A DNA stretch of 64,000 nt from Natrialba magadii ATCC 43099 (GCF_000025625.1 NC_013923.1:124001-188000); one strand, 5' to 3'; positions 25,125 to 33,808 are shown, numbered from the stretch's first letter. Notes: a model not told the origin generated them from the sequence alone. Program-made: numbers and translations.

Positions 25125-25984
25125 GTTTCAGACGAACCTTTGTAGGGTTGAAGGCTTGTAGTAGCGACGGTAGAACTTCGTCGCGAGGCGTTTCAGACGA
25201 ACCTTTGTAGGGTTGAAGGGGGCGTCGCAAGCGTTGTCCGACCGTCGGGAACGGTTTCAGACGAACCTTTGTAGGGTTGAAGGTTGGTCGGTGGCGTCAG
25301 TCATGCTGTGCCCTCCTGGTTTCAGACGAACCTTTGTAGGGTTGAAGGCTCACGACGGAGACCGGCGTGCTCCGGGTGTCTCGTTTCAGACGAACCTTTG
25401 TAGGGTTGAAGGTCAATGTCGAGGTCGCGCGCCTGGAGCGTCCGGCTCGTTTCAGACGAACCTTTGTAGGGTTGAAGGATAGGATACGTTTACTCGCTGG
25501 TTTCTCGTCTTCGCGTTTCAGACGAACCTTTGTAGGGTTGAAGGTGGGACTGCTCGCACTCCCTGAAAGAGGACTCGGTGTTTCAGACGAACCTTTGTAG
25601 GGTTGAAGGTGGGACTGCTCGCACTCCCTGAAAGAGGACTCGGTGTTTCAGACGAACCTTTGTAGGGTTGAAGGTGATATACCGTTCCCTGTGTTGCAAA
25701 ACGCGACGTTTCAGACGAACCTTTGTAGGGTTGAAGGAACCAAGCTGTTGACGAAGCCGACGGCGACCTAAGTTTCAGACGAACCTTTGTAGGGTTGAAG
25801 TCTGAGACACAGTATCAGGTGGACACGGTGGCGGGAGTTTCAGACGAACCTTTGTAGGGTTGAAGTCGCAGACGGATTGGCGTTACGACACCAGGGACCC
25901 TGGTTTCAGACGAACCTTTGTAGGGTTGAAGCGAGCTAACCGAGGAGGACTACGCCGACCTCAAGGTGGTTTCAGACGAACCAT
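25125..25984 (+). CRISPR. CRISPR array, 13 full repeats plus a truncated one, no cas genes nearby
   Basis: The 30-base repeat begins GTTTCAGACGAACCTTTG and ends TAGGGTTGAAG plus one variable base. Repeats start at 25125, 25190, 25254, 25319, 25383, 25449, 25515, 25580, 25645, 25708, 25772, 25837 and 25903; a broken copy at 25969 keeps only the first 14 bases. The 13 spacers are 33-36 bases. Spacers 25545-25579 and 25610-25644 are identical. The last repeat base is G in the first ten copies and T, T, C in the last three, which fits an older distal end on the right. The repeat is of the haloarchaeal I-B type; no cas gene is in the window. Confidence 0.97.
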
Positions 25985-26085
25985 ACTACCAACAGTGTCT
26001 CACCCAATCAGTCGAATTCGGTGACCTATCCAATTGGCCTAACTAGAACGTTAATTCTCCATCGACTGCAAACCGAGCGGTGCGT

Positions 26086-26328
26086 TCACTCAGTCTTCTT
26101 ACCCGGATCGAACGCATCGAGTACCTCACAAAACAGTCCAATTTAGCTCTTGAACTTGACTTCGCGGTTACTTGACTCCAACGGAGGGTGCAGCCGAATT
26201 GACTCCTTCCCACAGCCGAGCGTGAACAGGCCGCGGTCGAGTGCTCCTTTCACAACCGCGTTTCGGTGCTCGGCAGTATCGAACTGGACGTACTCGAGTC
26301 CGCTCTCAATCACGGGTCGTTCCCCCAC
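26086..26328 (-). pseudogene. 3' fragment of a class III aminotransferase gene
   Basis: The frame reads EYVQFDTAEHRNAVVKGAL, LFTLGCGKESIRLHPPLESS and then, after a TAA stop at about 26143, continues in the same frame as IGLFCEVLDAFDPGKK before a TGA at 26086. This matches the C-terminus of the intact aminotransferase at 32428 (EFDTAERRNAVVKAAL, LLTLGCGKKTIRLLPPLDSS, IGLFCEAIDAVGP). The N-terminal 370 or so residues are absent and an internal stop is present. It is a decayed duplicate fragment beside the truncated end of the CRISPR array. Confidence 0.85.
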
Positions 26329-26459
26329 TATATTGGACTCTTTGGTTGGCCTAACTCGTTAGCCTAACTTTTGAGGATCTCTCCATTTTGCGTTCGGGAG
26401 TGGTGAGTATGCCGACACAAATAACAGAATTTTCATGTGTGCCGGATTTAGATTACTGT

Positions 26460-26888
26460 ATGCATAGACGAGTATATCTCTCTACGCTGAGTGCAGCAGG
26501 TATTGGTTCCCTGTCTGGTTGTCTGGATATACTAGCTACTGATTCCGAATCCGAGGATCAGAATCCGCCATCAGAATACGTTTTCTATCTTCGCAATCCG
26601 TCCAGCACACCTCGCTCATTTCATATCGAAATAGACGAATCACCATTTTCAACGACTGAATCCGATTACGAGATTATTTTTGAGGAATCCATCGAGTTGA
26701 GTGCGGAAACTATCAGTCAGCGATACGAGATCGCTGATGGGCACCCTAGTCTCGTTCATCTCTCAGTTGATTCGGAGTCTCGTCTGACACAACCATGGCC
26801 AGTAGGCACGCAGGGCTTCGCTGCAAGTGGAGTTACCATCGAACACGACCCAACTGCCGACATAGCCTTCGTGGTTGCACCCCGTTAA
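26460..26888 (+). CDS. Predicted TAT lipoprotein of unknown function
   Basis: A 142-residue protein. MHRRVYLSTLSAAGIGSLSGC is a twin-arginine signal ending in a lipobox, with the lipidated cysteine at residue 21. The mature part is acidic with beta-strand character (VFYLRNPSSTPRSFHIEI). It would be anchored on the outer face of the membrane. The start at 26460 is chosen because it places the RR pair and lipobox correctly; an upstream frame from 26388 adds an unlikely leader. No family recognised. Confidence 0.65.
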   Translation: MHRRVYLSTLSAAGIGSLSGCLDILATDSESEDQNPPSEYVFYLRNPSSTPRSFHIEIDESPFSTTESDYEIIFEESIELSAETISQRYEIADGHPSLVHLSVDSESRLTQPWPVGTQGFAASGVTIEHDPTADIAFVVAPR

Positions 26889-26939
26889 CAGGATATCGTA
26901 GATTGGTCTCGCTCTATCCTTGGCCTACCGAGATGGCGC

Positions 26940-28226
26940 TCAGTCAGTGACGAACCACAGCAGTCCGAACGACAGCGCGAGGGCGACGCTCACTGCCGCG
27001 ATGGCCGGGAAGGCCGCGACGACGCCCCAGCGTGTCGATAGAACGCCGAACACCGTCGGGCCACTTGCGCTGCCGATCGCCGATCCCGTCTGGATGACGC
27101 CAAAGAGGCTCCCACTCGAGGTCGCCTCGGCTTGCTGGGAGACCATCGCGTTTTTGACGGGATAGCTGGCGTACATCCCCGCGCCGATAACGGCGAACCA
27201 GACTGCCAGAATCGCGGTGAGAAGTTCGATCGGGAGTCCTTCGAGCAGGGTCGTCGCGAGCGTGGCAGCCACGAGCGCGGCAGTGGCCAGCGACGCGGCG
27301 ATACCGAGCGTAATTCGGTCGAAGCGGTCGGCGAGGTCGCCGGCGTACAGCGACGCCAGGCTGCCGCCGACCAGTAGTGCGAAGAACGTCACGTTGCCCG
27401 CGGCGACCGATGCGCCAGTCTCTGCGGCGACGTAGGACGTTGTGTAGGTCTGGATCGCCCGATGTTGCATCGAAAGCACGACCGTGACAAAAAAGAGCAC
27501 GACGATGCTGGGTGTGATTGGTAGGTCGATCGCGTTCCAGATTGCCGCTCGAACTGATTGCGTCGACTCACTCCGGCCGCCGTCAGTCCGTGCCGTCGAC
27601 GCCGATTCGTCGTCGGTCCCGTCGACCTCGTCTACGTCAGGCTCCTCGGCTGTAACGAAGAGGTAGACGACGAGACACGTGACTAAGACACCGATCGCGA
27701 CGCCGGTCGCGAGGGCGAGGCGCCAGTCGGCGACTGCGGCGACGCCGCCGACGATGACGGGCGCGGACATCGTCCCAAGTGCGCCACCGAAGCCGAAGAC
27801 ACCCATCGCTTTCCCTTCGGTCTGTTTGGTTTCGTAGTCGCTGACGAGTGCCATGCCGGTCGGGTGGAACGCGCTTCCGCTGATGCCGGCAATCGCCTGT
27901 GCGACGAGGAGGGTTTCGTAGCTCGTCGCCATGCTCGCTACTAGCACACCGCCAGCCATGCCGAACAGCCCCGCGATCAGGAGCCGTTCCTTGCCGATGA
28001 CGTCGGCGAGCATCCCTGCCGGCAGCTGAAACAGTGCGTACATCACGAAGAAGATCGTGACGAGAACGCCCGCCTGTCCGTAGGTAATTCCGAAGTCCGC
28101 GACCAACAGTGGGATAATCGGTGGGATGACGATCGAGAAGAACTCGTTGACCCCATGACCGACGGTGACCGATCCAACTGCTCGCGGTCGCCTCACGTCT
28201 CGAAGTCGTCTAAGCAGCGCCGACAC
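26940..28226 (-). CDS. MFS transporter, fosmidomycin-resistance-like
   Basis: A 428-residue major facilitator with about 12 hydrophobic helices and a long charged central loop (about 198-240, rich in D/E/S/T). GHGVNEFFSIVIPPIIPLL near the start and the LPAGMLADVIGKERLL loop between helices 2 and 3 match the Fsr-like group of drug or metabolite exporters. It is monocistronic, and converges with the lipoprotein gene. The substrate is not predictable; efflux or uptake are both possible. Confidence 0.82.
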   Translation of the reverse strand: MSALLRRLRDVRRPRAVGSVTVGHGVNEFFSIVIPPIIPLLVADFGITYGQAGVLVTIFFVMYALFQLPAGMLADVIGKERLLIAGLFGMAGGVLVASMATSYETLLVAQAIAGISGSAFHPTGMALVSDYETKQTEGKAMGVFGFGGALGTMSAPVIVGGVAAVADWRLALATGVAIGVLVTCLVVYLFVTAEEPDVDEVDGTDDESASTARTDGGRSESTQSVRAAIWNAIDLPITPSIVVLFFVTVVLSMQHRAIQTYTTSYVAAETGASVAAGNVTFFALLVGGSLASLYAGDLADRFDRITLGIAASLATAALVAATLATTLLEGLPIELLTAILAVWFAVIGAGMYASYPVKNAMVSQQAEATSSGSLFGVIQTGSAIGSASGPTVFGVLSTRWGVVAAFPAIAAVSVALALSFGLLWFVTD

Positions 28227-28340
28227 AGTGGCCTGTCGTAGGCAGTGATCTTACTAAAAACGACGGTAACTGACATCCCACTCTGCCCTGCAGCGGTGCC
28301 GTGCGGAAGCTTGCGGCGTTCCCAATCGGACCAGGAACCA

Positions 28341-28375
28341 CTACTACTACTACTACTACTATACTACCACTACTG
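28341..28375. repeat. CTA trinucleotide microsatellite
   Basis: About seven CTA units followed by an interrupted continuation (ACTATACTACCACTACTG), in a 274-base gap upstream of the MFS gene. No gene is seen in the gap. It lies about 115 bases upstream of the MFS start, where length changes could alter promoter spacing. Confidence 0.7.
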
Positions 28376-28500
28376 TTCGTGATGGATCACTGACTCGATA
28401 CCTCACCACTCATCCGAGCGTGACAGCGCCCGATCGACCCTCGAACGCCGTTCACTTCGTCTTCGAACGTCGTTGAACGCAACTTGATCCGACGGACGAT

Positions 28501-28905
28501 TCACCGCGATGAGTCATCCGCGATGACGGAAACCCGGAACCGACGCGCCCGTGGCCCGTCACAATCGACGAACAGGATCGATTGCCACGTTCCGAGCGCG
28601 AGTTCTCCATCACTGATCGGTATCGTGACGCTCTCGCCGAGAAGTGTCGCGCGCAAGTGAGCATCTGCGTTATCGTCGACCACGTTGTGCTCGTACTCCT
28701 CGTCGCGAGGAACGAGGCGCTCGAGTGCCGTTTCGATGTCTGCTAGTAATCGCCCTTCGCGTTCGTTGACGATCACGCCGGCGGTCGTGTGTGGAACGTA
28801 CACGGAGCAAATACCGTGCACCACATCGTCGGAGATCGTTTCTTCGACTTCTGCTGTAACGTCGACGATGTCCACTCGATCGTGGGTCTGGATTTCGATG
28901 GGCAT
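28501..28905 (-). CDS. YjbQ family protein (UPF0047)
   Basis: A 134-residue protein with the family pattern: ICSVYVPHTTAGVIVNE (including the conserved HTTA), a central DNADAHL, and LALGTWQSILFVDCDGPR near the end. YjbQ proteins have weak thiamine-phosphate synthase activity in vitro, and their main role is unclear. The start MPIEIQTHD at 28905 fits the usual family length of about 135; the 18 upstream codons look unconserved. It is monocistronic. Confidence 0.88.
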   Translation of the reverse strand: MPIEIQTHDRVDIVDVTAEVEETISDDVVHGICSVYVPHTTAGVIVNEREGRLLADIETALERLVPRDEEYEHNVVDDNADAHLRATLLGESVTIPISDGELALGTWQSILFVDCDGPRARRFRVSVIADDSSR

Positions 28906-29170
28906 CCTGTTGGCGTACGATCGAACCAGTGATAATCCTGTTTGCAAGCTATCACTCAACCGGACGGGGAGTCACATCGAAGTCGAATCCAGCTAGCGAT
29001 CTGCAGTGGCGTTCGCCGATATTTCGGATAATCTCTCCCGGGTACTGTTAGATGAATCATGTGATCCACTATTCTGATCTCGGATCGAACATCACCTCGA
29101 CGGAGACTCTCTCGCGTACTTGCAGGTGCCATGGGGATTCACGTCGTTACTCGTCGGACGTGTGTGTGGC

Positions 29171-29689
29171 ATGAAATTCGACGAATTCACTGGAGAGGTC
29201 CAGCACCGCCTCGAACTCCCGGATACCGGCCGAACGATGCGAGCAATCCGGGCGACTCTCATGACGCTCGGTGAGCGAATTCCGAAGGGGAACGCCGAAG
29301 ACTTCGCGGCCTCGCTCCCCCTGGAAATCAAGTGGTATATGACGGGCGCGGTCCACGAGCACGGCCAGCGCTTCGACTGGACGGAGTTCGTCCAGCGCGT
29401 GAGTGACATCGAAGGCGAGGGGGTCGACCCACCGGAGGCAGCCTATCACGCTCGGATCATCGTCGATCTGATGGAAACGATCGTCCCACCGTCGGACTTT
29501 CGGCAGTTACGCGATCAGCTCCCGGAGAGCAAGAACGACGAGAACTGGCGCAAACTCTTCGAAGTCGTCGACGCTGGGGGGTGGGGCGATGCTCAAGAAG
29601 CACAAACCGGTGGTGGTCCACAACCCACAACGCCGACCCAGCACGATGCGGAGCCAACGGATGACGCTCGGACTGACGACGAGGAGTGA
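29171..29689 (+). CDS. DUF2267 domain protein
   Basis: A 172-residue protein beginning MKFDEFTGEVQHRL, with ATLMTLGERIPKGNAEDFAASLP, the signature of DUF2267 proteins, whose helical repeats are of unknown function and often occur near stress genes. A disordered acidic tail (about 135-172) ends in a run coded by a 13-bp tandem repeat. It converges with a universal stress protein gene, with the dispersed element copy D between. The start is the Met at 29171, because the preceding 17 codons do not fit the family. Confidence 0.8.
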   Translation: MKFDEFTGEVQHRLELPDTGRTMRAIRATLMTLGERIPKGNAEDFAASLPLEIKWYMTGAVHEHGQRFDWTEFVQRVSDIEGEGVDPPEAAYHARIIVDLMETIVPPSDFRQLRDQLPESKNDENWRKLFEVVDAGGWGDAQEAQTGGGPQPTTPTQHDAEPTDDARTDDEE

Positions 29690-29738
29690 CGACGAGGAGT
29701 GACGACAAGGAGTGACGACAAGGGGTGACGACGAGGGG
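29674..29738. repeat. Five 13-bp tandem repeats at a gene end
   Basis: Five units of TGACGACGAGGAG with one or two changes each (29674, 29687, 29700, 29713, 29726). The first unit codes the final residues of the DUF2267 protein, and the TGA that opens the second unit is the stop codon. The repeat could have grown by slippage and moved the stop. Confidence 0.8.
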
Positions 29739-29811
29739 CGACCACTTACGAATGATCTCGAGTAAGTCGTGCTACTGGGTTCGGGGCGCGTTCTTGACGA
29801 CGAGACAGTCA

Positions 29812-29897
29812 CGATAGTAGCCACTGAACGTCAGTACACACCCACTCGCACGGAGGCGACGCGATTGGTGTGTACATAGTTTCAGTTGTTACTATCG
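29812..29897. repeat. CTATAGTA-type inverted-repeat element, copy D (inverted, CGATAGTA ends)
   Basis: An 86-bp copy in the opposite orientation to copies A and C. Both ends carry the same T-to-G change (CGATAGTAGCCACTGAACG and, on the other strand, CGATAGTAACAACTGAAACT), a compensated change that keeps the arms paired. It lies between convergent genes and supplies the last four codons (DSNN) and stop of the universal stress protein. Confidence 0.8.
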
Positions 29898-30340
29898 CAA
29901 TCGTGCATCCGCACAGTCAACACCGGGACGTCGGCCATCCGAACGACCCGCTCGGTCACGCTTCCGAGGAGATATCGTGGGAGTCCGCGATGTCCGTGGG
30001 TGCCCATCACGATCAAATCGGCGCCAGATTCGTCGACGTACTCCATGATCGTCTCGTACGGAACGCCTTCACGGACGAGTGTAATCACGTCCACGTCGTG
30101 TTGCTGTGCACGTTCGCGGATGTCGCCGACGGCCTGTTTTGCTTCGTCTTCGAGCGGTTCGATCGTCGCTTCGAAGTCGGACCTGTTCCCGACGTAACCG
30201 ACTTCCAGCAGTTCGGCGGTGTCGATCACGTACAGAGCATGTACGGTCGCATCGTACTGCTGTGCGATATCGAGTCCGTTAGCGATCGCTCGCTCGGTTC
30301 CCTTGCTGCCGTCGGTCGGAATGAGGATGGTGTCGTACAT
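29882..30340 (-). CDS. Universal stress protein (UspA family)
   Basis: A 152-residue single Usp domain. MYDTILIPTDGSKG holds the first strand and nucleotide-contact aspartate; GADLIVMGTHGHRGLPRYLLGSVTERVVR is the ATP-binding G-x2-G-x9-G(S/T) segment (quoted here only as GTHGHRGLP and GSVTERV). It probably binds ATP and acts in stress adaptation. The C-terminal DSNN is coded by the inverted-repeat element. It is monocistronic, divergent from the MlrC-like gene. Confidence 0.9.
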   Translation of the reverse strand: MYDTILIPTDGSKGTERAIANGLDIAQQYDATVHALYVIDTAELLEVGYVGNRSDFEATIEPLEDEAKQAVGDIRERAQQHDVDVITLVREGVPYETIMEYVDESGADLIVMGTHGHRGLPRYLLGSVTERVVRMADVPVLTVRMHDCDSNN

Positions 30341-30477
30341 CGTCTCACGTCTCGCGTATCGGGTTCAACGGTCTCGAAGACTATAGGGAACTGCCCAGGT
30401 GGGTGTTGAAAGAGAACCGGCAACCAGTCTTTTTCCGTGAGGGATATTTTTAACCAGGTTCCTGAACTGCATGTTCT

Positions 30478-32010
30478 ATGGCCGGAGAATCTGTACTCGT
30501 TGGCGAATTTTCCCACGAGACGAATACGTTCGTGAAGTCTCGCACTGGCCGAGCAGCGTTCCAAGAACGGCGAGAGTATTTCGACGAGGAAGTGAGTGAG
30601 AAACTCCACGGGACCAACACTGAAGTCGGTGGGGCACTCGCTGCTGCGTCGGATTCCCAGATTGAAGTCCACACTCCAGTTGCCGCGGCAGCGATGCCTG
30701 GTGGCCTCGTTACAGCGGACGCGTACGACTTCTATACGGATCGGATTGTAACGGCAATTGAACAGTGTGGATCCGATCTCGACGGCGTTTTCCTCGCACT
30801 TCATGGCGCAATGGTGCCGGACGGAATGACGGATGGAGAAGGGAATTTGATCGCCAACGTACGTAATCAGGTCGGCGAAGACGTCCCAATAGTCGTCACA
30901 CTTGATCTGCACGGTAATGTGAGCGATGAGATGGTTGCAGCGGCGGACGCACTGGTCGCCTTTGAGTCGTATCCGCATGTCGATATGGGTGACACAGGGC
31001 GAGTTGGGATGGAATTACTCGTGCGCGCTATTCGTGATGATTTCACCCCGAAGATGCACGTCGAACGCCCGCCCATGCTGGCGTATTACCCGAAGCAGAA
31101 TACTCGTGATGGACCCATGGCAGCGGTGATGGAAAAAGCGCGTGCCCTCGAGGAACGGGAGCACGTGGTGAAGGTCAACCTGCTTCCGGGGTTTTATCAC
31201 GCCGATATTCCGTCGGCGGGGTTCTCCATTCCTGTTGTCGCGGACACGTCTGCCGTCGCTCGTGCTGTTGCTCGCGAGTTGGCTGAGACGATCTGGCAAA
31301 AACGACGTGATTTCATCGCTGAGTATCCCGGTCCGGCCGAAGCAGTCGAGGAGGCAAAGCAACTCGTCCGAACGCGTGATCGTGATGATGGCCCCGTTGT
31401 CATGGCTGATCTCGGTGACAATCCAGGAGGCGGCGGGGCGGGAGATGGGACGACAATACTCCGGGAACTGCTCGCCCAAGAAGTCGAGAACGCTGGGTTT
31501 GCGATCATGCACGACCCCAGCGCCGTCGCACAGTGTGTTGAAGCTGGCGTCGGGGAGCGAGTCTCACTAACGCTCGGCGGAAAAACCGACGAGTTACACG
31601 GCCCCCCGATCACCGATGTCGACGGCTATGTCAAGGCAATCACAGACGGTGAGTTCGTCAACACGGGGCCGATGGAGACGGGAGCAGAGGCCCACCTCGG
31701 ACGCGCTGTCCGCCTCGAATGCGGTGCAGATGACGGTGTGAGCGTGTTACTCACCGAAACCAGAATGCAGCCATACGACGCCGAAATTTGGCGACATATG
31801 ACGATTCAGCCGGAACGGCTAGCTGTGTTAGTTGTTAAAAGCTTGAACCATTATCGGGCTGACTACGAACCGATGGCCAGCGCTGTCCTCCCGGTCGATA
31901 GTCCGGGACTGTCCGCAATTGACCCGTCGAAATTCACCTTCGAGCGCCTGAAGCGGCCGAAGTTCCCGCTTGACAACCTCTCCGACGACGCGTATCCAGA
32001 GTGGCGATGA
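30478..32010 (+). CDS. M81 family (MlrC-like) metallopeptidase
   Basis: A 510-residue protein. The N-terminal M81 domain begins EFSHETNTFVKSRTG and has LALHGAMVPDGMTDGEG and TLDLHGNVSDEMV, with the zinc-binding His/Asp set. The MlrC C-terminal domain starts near residue 305 (VVMADLGDNPGGGGAGDGT). The founding member degrades linearised microcystin; relatives elsewhere act on unknown cyclic or N-substituted amino acid compounds. A TATA-like ATTTTTAA box about 25 bases before the ATG indicates a leaderless mRNA. Codon usage is more relaxed than in the neighbouring operons, possibly from transfer. Confidence 0.88.
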   Translation: MAGESVLVGEFSHETNTFVKSRTGRAAFQERREYFDEEVSEKLHGTNTEVGGALAAASDSQIEVHTPVAAAAMPGGLVTADAYDFYTDRIVTAIEQCGSDLDGVFLALHGAMVPDGMTDGEGNLIANVRNQVGEDVPIVVTLDLHGNVSDEMVAAADALVAFESYPHVDMGDTGRVGMELLVRAIRDDFTPKMHVERPPMLAYYPKQNTRDGPMAAVMEKARALEEREHVVKVNLLPGFYHADIPSAGFSIPVVADTSAVARAVARELAETIWQKRRDFIAEYPGPAEAVEEAKQLVRTRDRDDGPVVMADLGDNPGGGGAGDGTTILRELLAQEVENAGFAIMHDPSAVAQCVEAGVGERVSLTLGGKTDELHGPPITDVDGYVKAITDGEFVNTGPMETGAEAHLGRAVRLECGADDGVSVLLTETRMQPYDAEIWRHMTIQPERLAVLVVKSLNHYRADYEPMASAVLPVDSPGLSAIDPSKFTFERLKRPKFPLDNLSDDAYPEWR

Positions 32011-32158
32011 GTGGCATGCTGAATGCAGCGGTCGAGACAGCAGGCTGCTCTGCTTGTCCCACACCGGAGCCAATGAACCAGTCGATCAGCTGATCTTCGC
32101 CTTCTTCTCAACCCGTTACTGTATGGGCTTTAATTGTCTTCGGAGTATACTATCGGGT

Positions 32159-32329
32159 ATGGGTGACAGGAAGCCGAACAACCCGCTTTCACCGTACTAC
32201 CCATCTGAAACTCCTGCCCTGTCGGGGAACGTCCCCAAATGGGTTGCAATCGCCGTCCTCCTCTGGGCGGTGTTCTGGGGGAGCTGGATACTCCTCGCCA
32301 CTTTTGAAATCGTTCCCGCTCCCATGTAA
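32159..32329 (+). CDS. Small single-helix membrane protein
   Basis: A 56-residue protein with a polar, proline-rich N-terminus (NPLSPYYPSETPALSGNVP) and one transmembrane helix (WVAIAVLLWAVFWGSWILLA). A TATTGTC/TATACTATCG stretch precedes the ATG. It follows the MlrC-like gene by 148 bases and converges with an aminotransferase gene. It could be a small accessory subunit of a transporter or enzyme; no family recognised. The frame is short, so a real product is likely but not certain. Confidence 0.5.
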   Translation: MGDRKPNNPLSPYYPSETPALSGNVPKWVAIAVLLWAVFWGSWILLATFEIVPAPM

Positions 32330-32427
32330 CGATGGTCGCGCCGGGAGATCTCAGCCAGCGCACGTCACTGCTCAGACGCTTCAGTAACCACGTGGCACCC
32401 GCACGTAGCGCTGCTCGCACTCGAGTA

Positions 32428-33789
32428 CTACGCCGCTTTCGCACTCGGACCGACCGCGTCGATCGCCTCACAGAACAGTCCAATCCCGAGTTCGATCTCG
32501 CGGGTACTCGAGTCTAGCGGCGGGAGCAGTCGGATCGTTTTCTTCCCACAGCCGAGGGTGAGCAGGCCGCGCTCGAGTGCTGCTTTCACGACGGCGTTTC
32601 GGCGTTCGGCGGTGTCGAACTCGACGGCGAGCATCAGGCCCTTGCCGCGGACGTCGTCGACGTAGTCGGGCGCATCGTCGCGAAGCAGTTCTTTGGCCTG
32701 TTCGCCGCGGCGGGTAGCGTTCTCGAGGAGGCCGTGTTCTTCGATGGCTTCGAGGGTGAACGTGCCCATCATCGAACCGAGGAGGTCGCCGCCGCCGAAG
32801 GTGGAGCCGACGCGGTTTTTCTCACTGGGGAAGATGTCCGAGCGGGAGATGGTCGCCCCTACCCGAAGCGCCTTCGCGCTGGCGATCACGTCGGGTTCGA
32901 TCGGGTAGTGGTCCGACGCCCAGATTTCGCCAGTACGGCCGATACCGGCCTGGATTTCGTCGACGACGAGCGGGATATCGTACTCGTCGGTCACGGCTGC
33001 AACCTCTTGCATGAACGCATCACTGGGGAAGCGGTAGCCGCCGACGCCCTGGATCGGTTCGAGGGTCAGAAACGCGATTTCGTCGGGGTTGATCCGGCCG
33101 CCTTCGGGTGCCAGCATGCGACGAAGTTGTGAGGTCTCGCCCGCGAAGAAGCCACAGTCGCAACTGTCGGCCTCACAGCCGCGGTCGGCGCAGAACGGGA
33201 CCGTTTCGATCCCGCTGACCTGTGGATAGTGACGGGTGTAGACCTCCTTCGACTTCGTAATCGAGAGCGTTCCGAACGTCCGTCCGTGAAAGCTTCCCTC
33301 GAACGCGACGCCATACTTCGCGGGTGCGCGGTAGTCGTGGGTAATCTTCATCGCGTTTTCCATCGCCTCTGCCCCGGAGTTCGAGAGGAAGACCGTGTCC
33401 ATGTCGTACTGCCTCGAGAGGTCAGTCAGCTTGTCCATGAGGTGACTCGAGCCGGGGACAGCTGACTCCTCGGGTGTCGGACCGGCACCGAAGTACATGT
33501 CCTGGCCGGCGATCTTCATCGGTTCGACGAGGTCGAACTCGCGGAGTTTGTCGGTGAGTTTCTCGTTGTTGTAGCCGAGTGGGGCCGCGCCGATGTGACA
33601 GGTAAAATCGAGCAAGACGTTGCCGTCGACGTCGGTGACGAAGGGACCATCGGCCTCGCGGGTGATATCCCAGACGAACTCGTGGGAGTATTCGCTGGGT
33701 GCCGCGTTCGTTCCGTGGAACTCGACCCACTTTTGAGCGTTCGGGCCGGGATATGCGTCCACGGTCGGTTCCGCACTATCTCTGTCCAT
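32428..33789 (-). CDS. Class III aminotransferase, archaeal GABA/lysine aminotransferase-like
   Basis: A 453-residue PLP aminotransferase. Motifs: SNSGAEAMENAMK phosphate loop (about 136-148), FHGRTFGTLS, cofactor aspartate Asp277 (VVDEIQAGIGRTG), Schiff-base Lys306 (ASAKALRVG). A Cys-rich insertion with Cys200, 205, 210 and 212 (CADRGCEADSCDCGFF) is unusual in class III enzymes and could bind a metal. A TATA-like AAATTAAA box lies about 26 bases upstream of the ATG, and the ATG is inside a perfect palindrome. Likely substrates are omega-amino acids such as GABA, lysine or diaminobutyrate. A decayed fragment of a relative is at 26086. Confidence 0.82.
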   Translation of the reverse strand: MDRDSAEPTVDAYPGPNAQKWVEFHGTNAAPSEYSHEFVWDITREADGPFVTDVDGNVLLDFTCHIGAAPLGYNNEKLTDKLREFDLVEPMKIAGQDMYFGAGPTPEESAVPGSSHLMDKLTDLSRQYDMDTVFLSNSGAEAMENAMKITHDYRAPAKYGVAFEGSFHGRTFGTLSITKSKEVYTRHYPQVSGIETVPFCADRGCEADSCDCGFFAGETSQLRRMLAPEGGRINPDEIAFLTLEPIQGVGGYRFPSDAFMQEVAAVTDEYDIPLVVDEIQAGIGRTGEIWASDHYPIEPDVIASAKALRVGATISRSDIFPSEKNRVGSTFGGGDLLGSMMGTFTLEAIEEHGLLENATRRGEQAKELLRDDAPDYVDDVRGKGLMLAVEFDTAERRNAVVKAALERGLLTLGCGKKTIRLLPPLDSSTREIELGIGLFCEAIDAVGPSAKAA

Positions 33790-33808
33790 ACACAGATTGT
33801 GTGTATGG
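33786..33808. promoter_or_regulatory. Perfect palindromic operator at an aminotransferase start
   Basis: CCATACACA-GATTG-TGTGTATGG: nine-base arms match perfectly around a five-base centre. One arm contains the ATG of the minus-strand aminotransferase. With the TATA-like box at about 33811-33820, the transcription start should fall inside this site, so a bound regulator would block transcription. A similar site lies at 35736 before the BCCT gene and a weaker one at 22116. Confidence 0.65.

Noticed and set aside
25213-25600. Open frames with repeated FQTNLCRVEG or RRTFVGLK
   Set aside because: They are translations of CRISPR repeats, not genes.
24796-26460. Search for cas genes beside the array
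   Set aside because: Neither strand near the array encodes Cas1, Cas2, Cas3 or Cas5-8 motifs; neighbours are metabolic or lipoprotein genes.
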